DNA of 64,000 nt from Virgisporangium aliadipatigenens (GTDB lineage: Bacteria > Actinomycetota > Actinomycetes > Mycobacteriales > Micromonosporaceae). The notes beneath the pieces were generated by a model. The model searched no databases, had not been told where the DNA came from, and saw only the letters and a list, made by a program, of their open reading frames with translations. Each line of letters opens with the position of its first letter. Within the stretch, counting starts at the first letter, position 1. Position numbers and translations under genes: made by a program. The stretch spans positions 1-64,000 of the forward strand of contig NZ_BOPF01000043.1 in the NCBI RefSeq assembly GCF_016863615.1. The letters are read 5' to 3'. Below are positions 1 to 7,818 of this stretch, one piece after another.

Positions 1-59
1 AACCAAGATGAGCCGCAGCGCACAAGCCCACGACCGCAACGCACGGGATCGTGGGGGCG

Positions 60-80
60 TCCGGGGGCTCGGCCCCCGGA
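60..80. repeat. GC-rich hairpin in the left-edge intergenic region
   Basis: Nine-base arms (60-68 and 72-80) are perfectly complementary around a 3-base loop. It sits in gene-free sequence at the window edge. Such G-run/C-run hairpins are common as dispersed intergenic repeats in high-GC actinomycetes. No function can be assigned. Confidence 0.5.
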
Positions 81-92
81 GAGAAATGACGA

Positions 93-131
93 GAGGGCGT
101 ATGCCTGCGCTTTCCGCAGGCATACGCCCTC
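93..131 (-). terminator. Hairpin terminator downstream of tRNA-Ala
   Basis: A perfect 17-bp inverted repeat (93-109 with 115-131) encloses a 5-base loop and starts 13 bases past the 3' end of the tRNA on the minus strand. There is no strong T tract on either side, so it may be a transcription stop or an RNA 3'-end stabiliser. It is nearly symmetrical and could act in both directions. Confidence 0.65.
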
Positions 132-143
132 TGCAATCTCGGG

Positions 144-216
144 TGGAGCCGAGGGGACTCGAACCCCTGACCCCCACACTGCCAGTGTGGTGCGCTACCA
201 GCTGCGCCACGGCCCC
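144..216 (-). tRNA. tRNA-Ala (anticodon GGC)
   Basis: Read on the minus strand, this 73-nt sequence folds as a complete cloverleaf. The acceptor arms are GGGGCCG and CGGCTCC with one G-T pair, the D arm contains GCGCAGCTGGTAGCGC, the anticodon loop is CTGGCAG with anticodon GGC, and the T arm is GGGGTTCGAGTCCCC. The discriminator base is A. The genome continues with CCC, so the CCA end is not encoded and must be added. It decodes GCC, a highly used alanine codon in this genome. Confidence 0.96.
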
Positions 217-292
217 ATTTCGTACCCCCGCCTCAGCGTCGGGCACTCGCGCAATAGTACACACCCCACCGCCCCGCCCCACACCGGGTATC

Positions 293-979
293 TCAGTTGA
301 GGGACGGATCCGCCGGGAAGTGCGCCACCGCGGCCAGCAGCCCGCCCTGCCGGCGCAGCACCATCGGCCACAGGTCGTCCGGCCGCCCCGCGAACGGGTC
401 CCCCGGCAGCGCGTCGAACACGAACCACGAGCCGGTCTCGATCTCGTTCTCGAGCTGCCCGGGCGACCAGCCGGCGTAGCCCGCGAAGACCCGGACCCCG
501 AGCACTCCGGCCCGCAGCGCCTCCGGGTCCGTGGAGAGGTCCACCGTCCCGAGCACTCCCGAGACGCGGTTGAACCCGTCCAGCTCGGCCGTATTGGGCC
601 GGGCGCGCGCCAGGCAGATGGCCGCCTCGGGCTGCACCGGGCCGCCCTCGAAGACAACGGCGGGGTCGTCGGCGAGGGTGCCCCACGGGCCGAGCACCTC
701 GGCGACCGGCACCTCGGTGGCGCGGTTGAGCACGACGCCCAGCGCGCCGCCCTCCTCGTGCGCGACGAGCAGCACGACGGTGCGTTCGAAGTTGGGGTCG
801 CGCAGCGACGGGGTGGCGACCAGCAGCCGGCCGGTCAGCGACTCGGTCGAACGCCCCTTCGACGCCCCCGGCCAGCCGGGACCGCCACCGCTGCTGAGCC
901 CGCCGGGCCCCGAACCGCCCGAGCCCGCGCCTCCGGCGCCGCCCGCGGCGTCCGCGGGGCCTCCCTGACCTGGCTGCAC
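293..979 (-). CDS. YqgE/AlgH family protein (UPF0301)
   Basis: This 228-residue product has the YqgE/AlgH fold from about residue 48 onward: the opening TGRLLVATPSLRDPNFERTV, then VVLLVAHEEGGALGVVLNR, and the later FAGYAGWSPGQLENEI segment are all characteristic. The first ~45 residues are a low-complexity Gly/Ala/Ser/Pro extension that most family members lack, so a non-ATG start further in is possible. The family is widespread in bacteria and its biochemical role is unresolved; AlgH was named from alginate regulation in Pseudomonas. It is followed on the same strand, upstream, by the VOC gene with a 6-bp gap, so the two are probably co-transcribed. Confidence 0.9.
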   Translation of the reverse strand: MQPGQGGPADAAGGAGGAGSGGSGPGGLSSGGGPGWPGASKGRSTESLTGRLLVATPSLRDPNFERTVVLLVAHEEGGALGVVLNRATEVPVAEVLGPWGTLADDPAVVFEGGPVQPEAAICLARARPNTAELDGFNRVSGVLGTVDLSTDPEALRAGVLGVRVFAGYAGWSPGQLENEIETGSWFVFDALPGDPFAGRPDDLWPMVLRRQGGLLAAVAHFPADPSLN

Positions 980-985
980 GGCGCC

Positions 986-1339
986 CTACCCGGCCACGCA
1001 GAACTCGTTGCCCTCGGGATCCGCCAGAACGGTCCAGGACAGGCCCGGCATGGTTTCCTCGCCGACTACCGTGGCGCCTAGTTTCTTCAGCCGTTCGATC
1101 TCCGCCGGGCGGTCGTCACTGGTCCAGTCGATGTGCACCCGGTTCTTCGCCACCCGCGGCTCGGGAACCTTCTGCAGGCCGATCGCGATGCCCTCCCCTT
1201 CGGCCGGGCTGAGCATGACGAAGAAGGACCAGTCGCCGTCGACCTTGTAGCCGGCGGCCTCGGTCCAGAATCTGGCCAGCGCCTGCGGGTCCGCGCAGTC
1301 GATCGTGACCATCTTGGGTGTCAACGCCATGCCACGCAC
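986..1339 (-). CDS. VOC (glyoxalase-like) family protein
   Basis: A 117-residue single-domain protein of the vicinal oxygen chelate superfamily. The segment TIDCADPQALARFW near the N-terminus and VLADPEGNEFCV at the C-terminus are the typical beginning and end of the glyoxalase-like betaalphabetabetabeta unit, and RVHIDW supplies a plausible metal-ligand His. Substrate cannot be inferred; many such small actinobacterial members are of unknown function. A second ATG three codons in (MALTPKM) is an equally good start. It lies immediately upstream of the YqgE-like gene on the same strand. Confidence 0.85.
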   Translation of the reverse strand: MRGMALTPKMVTIDCADPQALARFWTEAAGYKVDGDWSFFVMLSPAEGEGIAIGLQKVPEPRVAKNRVHIDWTSDDRPAEIERLKKLGATVVGEETMPGLSWTVLADPEGNEFCVAG

Positions 1340-1376
1340 ATTAGCCTGGCCCCCGCTCCACGGTTAGCCTCTGCGG

Positions 1377-2189
1377 GTGGACATCGCAGCGACTGCTGAC
1401 ATTGCCGTGATCGGCGGCTCGGGTCTGTACTCCTTGTTGCCCGACGCCACTGAAATTCGGGTCGATACGCCGTACGGGCCGCCGTCGGATGCCGTGACGG
1501 TGGCGACCGTCGGCGATCGGCGGGTGGCGTTCCTCCCGCGGCACGGGAAGGATCACCGGTTCCCGCCGCACCGGATCCCCTATCGGGCGAACCTGTGGGC
1601 GTTACGCGCGCTCGGCGTGCGGCAGATCCTGGCGCCGTGCGCGGTCGGCGGGCTGCTGCCTGAGCTGGGGCCGGGGTCGTTCGTGGTGCCGGATCAGCTG
1701 ATCGACCGCACAAGTGGGCGGGTGCAGACGTTCTACGACAGCGGCGCGGTGCACGTGAACTTCGCCGACCCGTACTGCCCCACCGGCCGGCGCACCATCC
1801 TGGCGGCGGCCGACGGCAACGGGATCGCGGCCACCGACGGCGGCACCATGGTGGTCGTCGAGGGGCCGCGGTTCTCGACCCGGGCGGAGTCGCGGGCGTA
1901 CACGGCGATGGGCGGCACGATCATCAACATGACCGGCCATCCGGAGGCCGTTCTGGCGCGGGAGCTGGCCCTGTGTTACTCGGCCGTGGCGCTGGTGACG
2001 GATCTGGACGCCGGCGTGGAGGGCGATCACGGCGTCACCATGGAGGAGGTGTTCCGCGTCTTCGGGGAGAACACCGACCGGCTGCGCGGGGTGCTCCTGG
2101 ACGCGGTGAAGGCGTTGCCGGGCGAGCGTTCGTGCGGCTGCGGGGACGCGCTGGCCGGGATCGACGTGCCGGAGCTGCCTACGTCGTAG
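1377..2189 (+). CDS. mtnP: S-methyl-5'-thioadenosine phosphorylase (MTAP/PNP family)
   Basis: The 270-residue product belongs to the trimeric purine nucleoside phosphorylase family. Phosphate-binding motifs are visible at IGGSGLYSL (residues ~12-20) and FLPRHGKDH (~51-59), ribose/base contacts at INMTGHPEAVLARE, and the Asp pair in VTDLDAGVE, which in MTAP contacts the adenine base. These favour methylthioadenosine cleavage in the methionine salvage pathway, though NMTGHPEA also resembles the methylthioinosine-type branch, so base preference is uncertain. The start is GTG. The gene converges on the histidine kinase gene with an 11-bp tail-to-tail overlap. Confidence 0.88.
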   Translation: MDIAATADIAVIGGSGLYSLLPDATEIRVDTPYGPPSDAVTVATVGDRRVAFLPRHGKDHRFPPHRIPYRANLWALRALGVRQILAPCAVGGLLPELGPGSFVVPDQLIDRTSGRVQTFYDSGAVHVNFADPYCPTGRRTILAAADGNGIAATDGGTMVVVEGPRFSTRAESRAYTAMGGTIINMTGHPEAVLARELALCYSAVALVTDLDAGVEGDHGVTMEEVFRVFGENTDRLRGVLLDAVKALPGERSCGCGDALAGIDVPELPTS

Positions 2190-3192
2190 CGGGCAGGTGC
2201 ACCTCGAAGCGGCAGCCGTCGTCGGTGTTGGCGACGGAGACCGTGCCGCGGTGCGCCTCGACGAGGCCTCGGACGATCGCGAGGCCGAGGCCTCCCCCGC
2301 TGTCCGCCGGGGTCCGTGCTGTCGTTCCGCGGAACGCCACGTCGAACACGCGCGGCAGGTCTGCCTCGGGTATGCCGCCGCACCCGTCGCTGACGGCCAT
2401 CCAGCCGGTGGCGCCCGATCCGGTGAGCCCGCCGGAGATGACGACGGTGCCGTCGCCCGGGGTGTGCCGAACGGCGTTGCGCACCAGGTTCGCCACGACG
2501 CGGGACAGCTCCGGCTCGGAACCGAGCACCACCGGCCAGCCGCCCGGAGCGGCCACGACGCGCACTCCCCGGGCGGCGGCGATCGGTGCGGCCGAGGCGA
2601 CCGCGTCGGAGACGACGTCCCCGAGCGCGACGGCGTGCGTGGTGAGGCGCAGCGCGCCGGCGTTGATCCGGGACAGTTCGAACAGGTCGTCGACGAGCCC
2701 GGCCATGCGATCGGCCTCGACGCGCAGCCGCCGGTGGTATTCGCCCACGGTGGCCTCGTCGGCGACGACGCCGTCCTCCAGTGCCTCGGCCATGGCGCGC
2801 ATGCCGGCCAGCGGCGTGCGGAGGTCGTGCGACACCCACGCCACGAGTTCGCGCCGGCTCGCTTCGAGCCGGCGTTCGCGTTCCCTCGCCTCGGCGGCCC
2901 ACATGGCGGCGGCGGCGAGCCGCCGGGTGGCCGGGAGCGCGACGGCGAACGACACCACCGCGGCGGCCGACACGACGACGAACAGCACCTGCAGGTCGTG
3001 CTCGGAGATGAACATCCGCATCGACGCGGCGACGATCCCGGCGAGCACCGCGAGGATCGCCACGGCGAGCAGAACGGCGATGTGCGCAGCGATCGCCGCC
3101 GCCCGCATGAGCCGCAGCAGCAACAGCCCGGGCAGCGCCACGGCGAGCGACCCGCTCAGCGCGATGACGAACGTGTAGGCGACGTCAGCCAT
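2179..3192 (-). CDS. Two-component sensor histidine kinase
   Basis: A 337-residue membrane kinase with three hydrophobic segments in the first ~90 residues and little extracytoplasmic sequence, suggesting an intramembrane sensor. The HisKA motif SHDLRTPLAGM (His ~123) is followed by the N box NLVRNAVRHTP, the G1 box DGCGGIP and the G2 box GGGLGLAIV, so all catalytic elements are present. It overlaps the preceding response regulator gene by 8 bp, making them a translationally coupled pair. The stimulus is unknown. Confidence 0.93.
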   Translation of the reverse strand: MADVAYTFVIALSGSLAVALPGLLLLRLMRAAAIAAHIAVLLAVAILAVLAGIVAASMRMFISEHDLQVLFVVVSAAAVVSFAVALPATRRLAAAAMWAAEARERERRLEASRRELVAWVSHDLRTPLAGMRAMAEALEDGVVADEATVGEYHRRLRVEADRMAGLVDDLFELSRINAGALRLTTHAVALGDVVSDAVASAAPIAAARGVRVVAAPGGWPVVLGSEPELSRVVANLVRNAVRHTPGDGTVVISGGLTGSGATGWMAVSDGCGGIPEADLPRVFDVAFRGTTARTPADSGGGLGLAIVRGLVEAHRGTVSVANTDDGCRFEVHLPATT

Positions 3193-3877
3193 CGGTGCCG
3201 GTCTCGTAGCGGTAGCCGACGCCCCACACGGTGACGATGCGGCGCGGCTGCGCGGGATCCGCCTCGACCTTCTCCCGCAACCGTCTCATGTGGACGGTCA
3301 CAGTGGACTGGTCGCCGAACGTCCAGCCCCACACGGCATCCAGCAGCTCCGCGCGGCGGAAAGCCTTGCCGGGACGGCGCATCAGGAACGTCAACAGGTC
3401 GAACTCGCGCACCGTCAGGGCGAGCACGGCACCGCGCAACTTCGCTTCCCGCCGTCCCACGTCGACGGTGAGCGCCCCGTCGGTGAGCAGGCCGCTGTCC
3501 GGCGAAACCGTGGTGGTGCGGCGCAGCACGGACTGCACACGCAGCACCAGTTCCCGGGGAGAGAACGGCTTGGTGACGTAGTCGTCGGCACCGATCTCCA
3601 GTCCGAGCACCCGGTCGGCCTCTTCGCCGAGCGCGGTGAGCATCACGACCGGAACGTCGCTACGGGCGGCCCGCATCCGCCGGCACACCTCGAGCCCGTC
3701 GATGCCGGGCAGCATCAGGTCGAGCACGACAAGGTCCGGCCGCCCGGTCTCGAACGCCCGCAGCGCCGACACGCCGTCGCCGGCGAGGTGGACGTCGAGC
3801 CCCGCGCGTTCGAGATATCGCCGGACGACGTCGCTCACGGTCGGGTCGTCGTCGACGACCAGCACACTCTGCCCCAC
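3185..3877 (-). CDS. OmpR/PhoB-family response regulator
   Basis: 230 residues with an N-terminal receiver domain (acidic triad in VVDDDP, phospho-acceptor Asp in LVVLDLMLPG, conserved Lys in YVTKPFSPREL) and a C-terminal winged-helix domain ending VTVHMRRLREK...TVWGVGYRYE. The start is GTG. It is the first gene of the pair with the histidine kinase and presumably its phosphorylation partner. Target genes are unknown; the adjacent secreted-protein gene on the same strand is one candidate. Confidence 0.94.
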   Translation of the reverse strand: MGQSVLVVDDDPTVSDVVRRYLERAGLDVHLAGDGVSALRAFETGRPDLVVLDLMLPGIDGLEVCRRMRAARSDVPVVMLTALGEEADRVLGLEIGADDYVTKPFSPRELVLRVQSVLRRTTTVSPDSGLLTDGALTVDVGRREAKLRGAVLALTVREFDLLTFLMRRPGKAFRRAELLDAVWGWTFGDQSTVTVHMRRLREKVEADPAQPRRIVTVWGVGYRYETGTDG

Positions 3878-3932
3878 AGGCCGAGCGTACGGCGGTCGTC
3901 GACGACGACCCGATCACGTCAGCGAACCGTAA

Positions 3933-4364
3933 TTACTGCCAGTCGTCGCCGCGCTGGCGACGGAGGTTGCCCTCGAGCTCGTCCCCACCGGGGCCGTCTT
4001 CCTCGACAACGACCTCGGCGTTGCGCCGGCTGTGCAGGAGCTGCCAGGCGGTGTTGTCCGACAGCCACTTGCAGCCGACCGAGCGGCCACGACGAAGGTC
4101 GTTGAGCCAGATGTCGCGCCGGCCGAGCTCGATGCGGGCCTCGTCGGCGTCGGTGTCGCGGACGAACAGCGTGTAGCAGAACCGGCCGTCCTCATCGAGG
4201 GTGGCGTTGAAGACACCCCAGCCGTCGCCGCGCAGGAACGCGGAGAACTTCGTGGTGTCGTCGTGGTTCTGGTGATGCGGGGACGCCATCGCGGGGCTCG
4301 CGAAGGCACCGGCCAGCGCGACTCCGAGAACGGCGGTTGAGACGATTCGACGTACGGACTTCAT
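3933..4364 (-). CDS. Small secreted protein of unknown function
   Basis: I place the start at 4364 because a GGAGG ribosome site lies just upstream and it gives a clean Sec signal peptide (basic MKSVRR, hydrophobic core, AMA-S cleavage around residue 26). An in-frame ATG at 4505 would give 190 residues but buries the signal. The mature ~115-residue protein is charged (DDTTKFSAFLRGDGWGVFN..., two Cys) and I do not recognise its family. It lies 55 bp upstream of the response regulator gene on the same strand. Confidence 0.75.
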   Translation of the reverse strand: MKSVRRIVSTAVLGVALAGAFASPAMASPHHQNHDDTTKFSAFLRGDGWGVFNATLDEDGRFCYTLFVRDTDADEARIELGRRDIWLNDLRRGRSVGCKWLSDNTAWQLLHSRRNAEVVVEEDGPGGDELEGNLRRQRGDDWQ

Positions 4365-4669
4365 TTTTTGCTGACCTCCACAGACGAAGCTTGTGTGGAG
4401 GAACCCTTGGGGAGGGATTGCGCCACAGGGGAAATACATCCCTTGTGACACAGCAGAAGCGTAGCGGTTCTGAGATGGGCTCCGGCCCGGAACGCCGCAA
4501 ACCACACGGCATCCGACTCCATAGTGGCCACCCGGTCAGACTTTGGCGGCCAACCGTCCGAGCAGGGCGTTGTCGCCTATCCGACCGGTCCGATTGAACC
4601 GCGATGCCTTCCGTGGCCGTGGAGGCGGGCAGACGATCCACGCAATCTCTCCTCCCGACGGAGCACACG
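4365..4669. promoter_or_regulatory. Divergent intergenic region (305 bp)
   Basis: No gene is supported in this stretch, which separates the secreted-protein gene (minus) from the Rieske-type operon (plus) and must hold both promoters. It contains an imperfect inverted repeat at 4424-4447 (CACAGGGG, 8-base spacer, CCCTTGTG) about 60 bp upstream of the secreted-protein start, a possible regulator site. I found no convincing -35/-10 pair. Confidence 0.45.
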
Positions 4670-5350
4670 ATGAAATTGAAGGGTCCATATGTGACGATCG
4701 CGGCGGGCGCACTCGTCGCCGCGACCGTATTAGGTCTGAGTATTACGGCGGCCAATCGCGATGCGGAACGCGCGGCGCGCAATACCGCGGCCGCGGCCGC
4801 CGCGGAGTCACCGGCGGTACCGCCGTCGCCGAGCGCGCAGCCCAGCCCGAGCGCCCCGACCGTCCCCGACCGCCCGCCCACCACGTACGCCGGGAGCATC
4901 GCCGGGCTCGGCGCCTCGATCGCCGTCGCAGTCAACGGCCGCAGCGCCGTCGGCTACGTCTGCGACGGCAAGCGCGTCGAGGCCTGGTACCAGGGCGGCA
5001 CGACCGACGGCACCGCGTTCACGCTCGCCGGAAACGCCGACGGGGCAACGCTTTCGGCCAAGCTGGGCCAGGGCGCCCTCGCCGGGACGGTGCGGATCGC
5101 CGGGCGGGACCTGACGTTCACCGCGCAGCCGGTCCAGGCGCCCAACGGGCTCTTCCGCGCGGTCGAGCAGGCCGCCGCCACCCAGGCGGCGACTGTGGTC
5201 GGCTGGATCGTCACGCCGGACGGCCAGGTCGGCATCCAGCGGCGCGGTGACGAGGTCGCCCCGGCGCCGGTGCTCGACCCGGCGAGCGGCACCGCCACGC
5301 TCGACGGCCGCGCCATCAAGGCCGTTCCCGTGACGGGGGCGCCGCTATGA
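4670..5350 (+). CDS. Membrane-anchored extracytoplasmic protein, first gene of Rieske operon
   Basis: 226 residues counted from the ATG at 4670, which has a GGAG site; an upstream in-frame ATG at 4604 lacks one. An N-terminal hydrophobic segment (residues ~7-25) serves as a signal anchor, followed by an Ala/Pro/Ser-rich linker and a ~140-residue domain beginning YAGSIAGLGASIAVAVNG with one Cys. I do not recognise the domain. The stop overlaps the next start by 4 bp, so it is translated with the DUF6529-like and Rieske genes and is probably a periplasm-side partner of that redox system. Confidence 0.8.
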   Translation: MKLKGPYVTIAAGALVAATVLGLSITAANRDAERAARNTAAAAAAESPAVPPSPSAQPSPSAPTVPDRPPTTYAGSIAGLGASIAVAVNGRSAVGYVCDGKRVEAWYQGGTTDGTAFTLAGNADGATLSAKLGQGALAGTVRIAGRDLTFTAQPVQAPNGLFRAVEQAAATQAATVVGWIVTPDGQVGIQRRGDEVAPAPVLDPASGTATLDGRAIKAVPVTGAPL

Positions 5351-5883
5351 CGGCCAAGGCGGCGCGTCTCGCGGTCCCCGCCGCCGTCGGTGCCGCGGTC
5401 GCGCTCACCCTCGGCGTGTACGGCAAGCTGCACGGCCCGACCGGTGTCGGGGTGTCGCTGGCCGGGTTCTCCAGCGGGTTCGCGGCGAAGTCGTGGCTCG
5501 CCACCGGCGCGGTGGTGCTGGCGCTGGTGCAGCTGGCGTCGGCGCTGGTGATGTACGGCAAGGTGCCGGGGGTGCGGGCCCCGTCCTGGACCGGCGGGCT
5601 GCACCGCTGGTCCGGGCGCATCGCTTTCCTGCTGGCGACGCCGGTCGCCGTGCACTGCCTGTACGCGGCCGGTTTTCAGACCTACGACCTGCGCACCACC
5701 GTCCACTCGATCATGGGGTGCTTCTTCTTCGGGGCGTTCACCGTGAAGATGCTGATCCTGCCGCGCAAGGGCGTACCCGGTTGGGCGTTGCCGCTCGCCG
5801 GCGGGCTCGTCTTCACCGCGCTCGTGGTCCTCTGGTTCAGTTCCGCGTTCTGGTTCTTCTCCACGACGGGAGTCGCGCTGTGA
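5347..5883 (+). CDS. DUF6529-like four-helix membrane protein, possible heme b carrier
   Basis: 178 residues with an N-terminal hydrophobic segment and four further membrane helices. Histidines fall inside or at the edge of helices in GLHRWSGR, VAVHCLY and TTVHSIMG, a pattern seen in cytochrome b561/ferric-reductase-like proteins that bind heme b. From memory the sequence fits the DUF6529 family of actinobacteria, which is often beside Rieske genes. It overlaps both neighbours by 4 bp. Heme binding is inferred, not shown. Confidence 0.8.
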   Translation: MTAKAARLAVPAAVGAAVALTLGVYGKLHGPTGVGVSLAGFSSGFAAKSWLATGAVVLALVQLASALVMYGKVPGVRAPSWTGGLHRWSGRIAFLLATPVAVHCLYAAGFQTYDLRTTVHSIMGCFFFGAFTVKMLILPRKGVPGWALPLAGGLVFTALVVLWFSSAFWFFSTTGVAL

Positions 5884-6371
5884 CGACGTTCGATCCCTGC
5901 GCCGGTCGCCGCGCGCTGCTCGCGGTGGGCGCCGCCGCCGCCCTCGGTGGCTGTTCCGTCTACGGGGGAACATCCACCGACGAGCCCCCACCGGACGGCG
6001 TGGACGCCGCCTCTCCCCCGCCGCCGTCCGGCGGGTCCCCGGCCGGCACACCACCCGCCTCGGGTGCCCCGCCCGCGGGCGGCCCGGCACCGCTGGCCCG
6101 CACCGCCGACATCCCGGTCAACGGCGGCAAGATCTTCAAGGAACAGGGCGTCGTGGTGACCCAGCCGACGGCCGGGACGTTCAAGGCGTTCTCGGCGACC
6201 TGCACCCATCAGGGCTGCACGGTGACGTCGATCCAGGGCGGCACGATCGTGTGCGGCTGCCACGGCAGCAAGTTCGCCCTGGCGGACGGCGCGGTCAAGG
6301 CCGGCCCGGCCACCAAGCCCCTACCCCCCAAGCGCCTGAACGTCACCGGCGACGCCATCACGCTCGCCTGA
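5880..6371 (+). CDS. Rieske [2Fe-2S] lipoprotein
   Basis: 163 residues starting at GTG within a GTGA overlap. A short N-terminus (C..RRALLAVGAAAALGGC) carries an RR pair and a lipobox with the acylated Cys near residue 24, then a ~45-residue Pro/Gly/Ser linker. The Rieske cluster ligands and disulfide cysteines are complete: CTHQGC and, 17 residues on, CGCHGS. It is therefore a surface-exposed electron carrier tethered to the membrane. With the preceding membrane protein it could form an electron-transfer chain outside the bc1 complex; donor and acceptor are unknown. It converges on the methyltransferase gene with a 3-bp gap. Confidence 0.92.
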   Translation: MTTFDPCAGRRALLAVGAAAALGGCSVYGGTSTDEPPPDGVDAASPPPPSGGSPAGTPPASGAPPAGGPAPLARTADIPVNGGKIFKEQGVVVTQPTAGTFKAFSATCTHQGCTVTSIQGGTIVCGCHGSKFALADGAVKAGPATKPLPPKRLNVTGDAITLA

Positions 6372-6374
6372 GGC

Positions 6375-7202
6375 CTACCAGCGGTCCTGCTGTGCGCGCG
6401 CCTCGTACAGCAGGACCGACGCCGACACGCTGACGTTGAGCGAGTCGGCCCGTCCGAGCATCGGCACGAACACCCGCCCGAACCCGTGCGCGTACCACGC
6501 CTTGGAGATCCCGTACCGTTCGCTCCCCACGACGAACGCCACCCGGCCCCGGTAGTCCACCTCGCGGTAGTTGCGCGCGTCGTCGGTGTCCGCGAGGTAC
6601 ACCGAGAACCCGTTCCGCTTGAGCCAGATGGCCGCGTCCTCGACCTCGTCGAACTCCACCGACGGCATGGTCAGGCACATTCCCTGACTCCCCTTGAAGA
6701 CCTTCGGATGGGTCAGCCGGGTGCGCCGGTTCGTCATGACGAGACAGTCCGCGCCGGCGGCGTCCATGCTGCGCAGCAGGGTGCCGAGGTTCCCCGGAAT
6801 CTCCACCGCGTCGGCGACCAGCACCAGCGCGCTGTCCCCGAAGCTCAGCTCGTCGCGATCCCACGCCGGCAACTGCGCGATGGAGACCATCCCGTCCGGC
6901 CGCTCCCGCTCGCAGATCCGCTCCATCGTCTTCGGCGACACCCGGTAGGCCCGATAGGCCCGCGCCGCGATCTCCGAACTCCGCTTCCGCGCCTCGTCGG
7001 AGTAGATCGCCTCCGGACACCAGAAGAAGCACTCCACCGGAGCACCCGTCTCCAGCAGCAGGTTGTGCGCCCACAGCCCCTCAGCCACGAACAGCTTGTG
7101 CCGGTTGGGCGCCGTATTGCGCTGAATGTCCAGCACCTGCTTCACCCGAGGGTGCGAGAGACCGATCTGCTGCAGGTCAAGTTGCGGTTCCACGAAGACC
7201 AT
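6375..7202 (-). CDS. SpoU/TrmH-family RNA 2'-O-methyltransferase
   Basis: 275 residues with an N-terminal substrate-binding part (HPRVKQVLDIQ...FVAEG) and a C-terminal SPOUT domain. All three knot motifs are visible: IPGNLGTLLRSMDAAGAD (motif 1), FVVGSERYGIS (motif 2) and VPMLGRADSLNVSVSASVLL (motif 3), so SAM binding should be intact. It presumably methylates a ribose in rRNA or tRNA; the exact nucleotide cannot be told from sequence. It lies 197 bp downstream of tmRNA on the same strand. Confidence 0.93.
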   Translation of the reverse strand: MVFVEPQLDLQQIGLSHPRVKQVLDIQRNTAPNRHKLFVAEGLWAHNLLLETGAPVECFFWCPEAIYSDEARKRSSEIAARAYRAYRVSPKTMERICERERPDGMVSIAQLPAWDRDELSFGDSALVLVADAVEIPGNLGTLLRSMDAAGADCLVMTNRRTRLTHPKVFKGSQGMCLTMPSVEFDEVEDAAIWLKRNGFSVYLADTDDARNYREVDYRGRVAFVVGSERYGISKAWYAHGFGRVFVPMLGRADSLNVSVSASVLLYEARAQQDRW

Positions 7203-7317
7203 CCTGCCGCCAGCGAAAACCCGGACGAACAGCGCCTACCGATGGGGTGCAGGGGCAGCGCCCCGCCGCCGGCGAAGCCCGGCCCAACGGGGGTGCGGGT
7301 GGCGAAGCCCCCGCCTC

Positions 7318-7336
7318 GCGCGGACGAAGTCCGCGC
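7318..7336. repeat. Perfect short hairpin in a GC-rich intergenic repeat region
   Basis: Arms GCGCGGAC and GTCCGCGC flank a GAA loop. It is one of several GAA/CAG-loop hairpins between 7236 and 7340 (others around 7249-7262 and 7301-7315). This resembles the dispersed GC-rich intergenic palindromes of actinomycete chromosomes and lies between ssrA and the methyltransferase gene. Confidence 0.5.
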
Positions 7337-7347
7337 ACAAATACCGA

Positions 7348-7386
7348 GGAGCCCCAGGTCCGCGCACTCCGCGGACATGAGGCTCC
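7348..7386 (-). terminator. Terminator of ssrA
   Basis: Outer arms GGAGCC/GGCTCC (7348-7353, 7381-7386) and inner arms GTCCGCG/CGCGGAC (7358-7364, 7370-7376) form a two-part stem 12 bases beyond the tmRNA 3' end on the minus strand. There is no long U tract, as is usual in this group. Confidence 0.6.
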
Positions 7387-7398
7387 CAGGCGACTCGA

Positions 7399-7769
7399 TG
7401 GAGGTGCCGGGAATCGAACCCGGGTCCTTCGCCGCTTTGTCAGGGCTTCTCCGAGCGCAGCTCACTGTGCCTCTACTCGGCCCCTCCGATCACGTGAGCG
7501 AGTCGGTGTGGCGGGCCCAGTTGCATTTAAATCTCGCCGCCCCGGCCCCGCAACGGGTCCGGATTGGCCAGCCTTCTAGCTGATGCCGGTGACCGGGCCG
7601 AAGGCACTCCCGGACCGACAGATCTCAAACTCGCTTAGACAGCGAGAGCGAGATCAGAGCGCTTGTAGTTGGCGCTTATTGGTTTCCGACCACTGATTAA
7701 CGAGACAATGTCGGCTTCCTCGGCTCGCTTCCCCTGTCGCTACGAACAAAGTCGAAACCAGTCACCCCC
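7399..7769 (-). ncRNA. ssrA: Transfer-messenger RNA (tmRNA)
   Basis: The minus-strand 5' end GGGGGTGACTGGTTTCGACTT and the 3' end GGTTCGATTCCCGGCACCTCCA are the hallmark tRNA-like ends; they pair as a 7-bp acceptor (GGGGGTG with CACCTCC). CCA is not encoded. The likely tag reading frame runs from 7673 down to the TAA at 7635 and gives (A)ANYKRSDLALAV, ending in Val rather than the usual ALAA. tmRNA with SmpB rescues stalled ribosomes; smpB is encoded 2.1 kb upstream on the same strand. Confidence 0.97.
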
Positions 7770-7818
7770 TGGATGTTGAACCAAGACCGTACCAGTCTAG
7801 CTCGCCGGCGGCATCCCG

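Noticed and set aside
3933-4505. 190-residue version of the secreted protein
   Set aside because: The internal ATG at 4364 has a strong ribosome site and a proper signal peptide.
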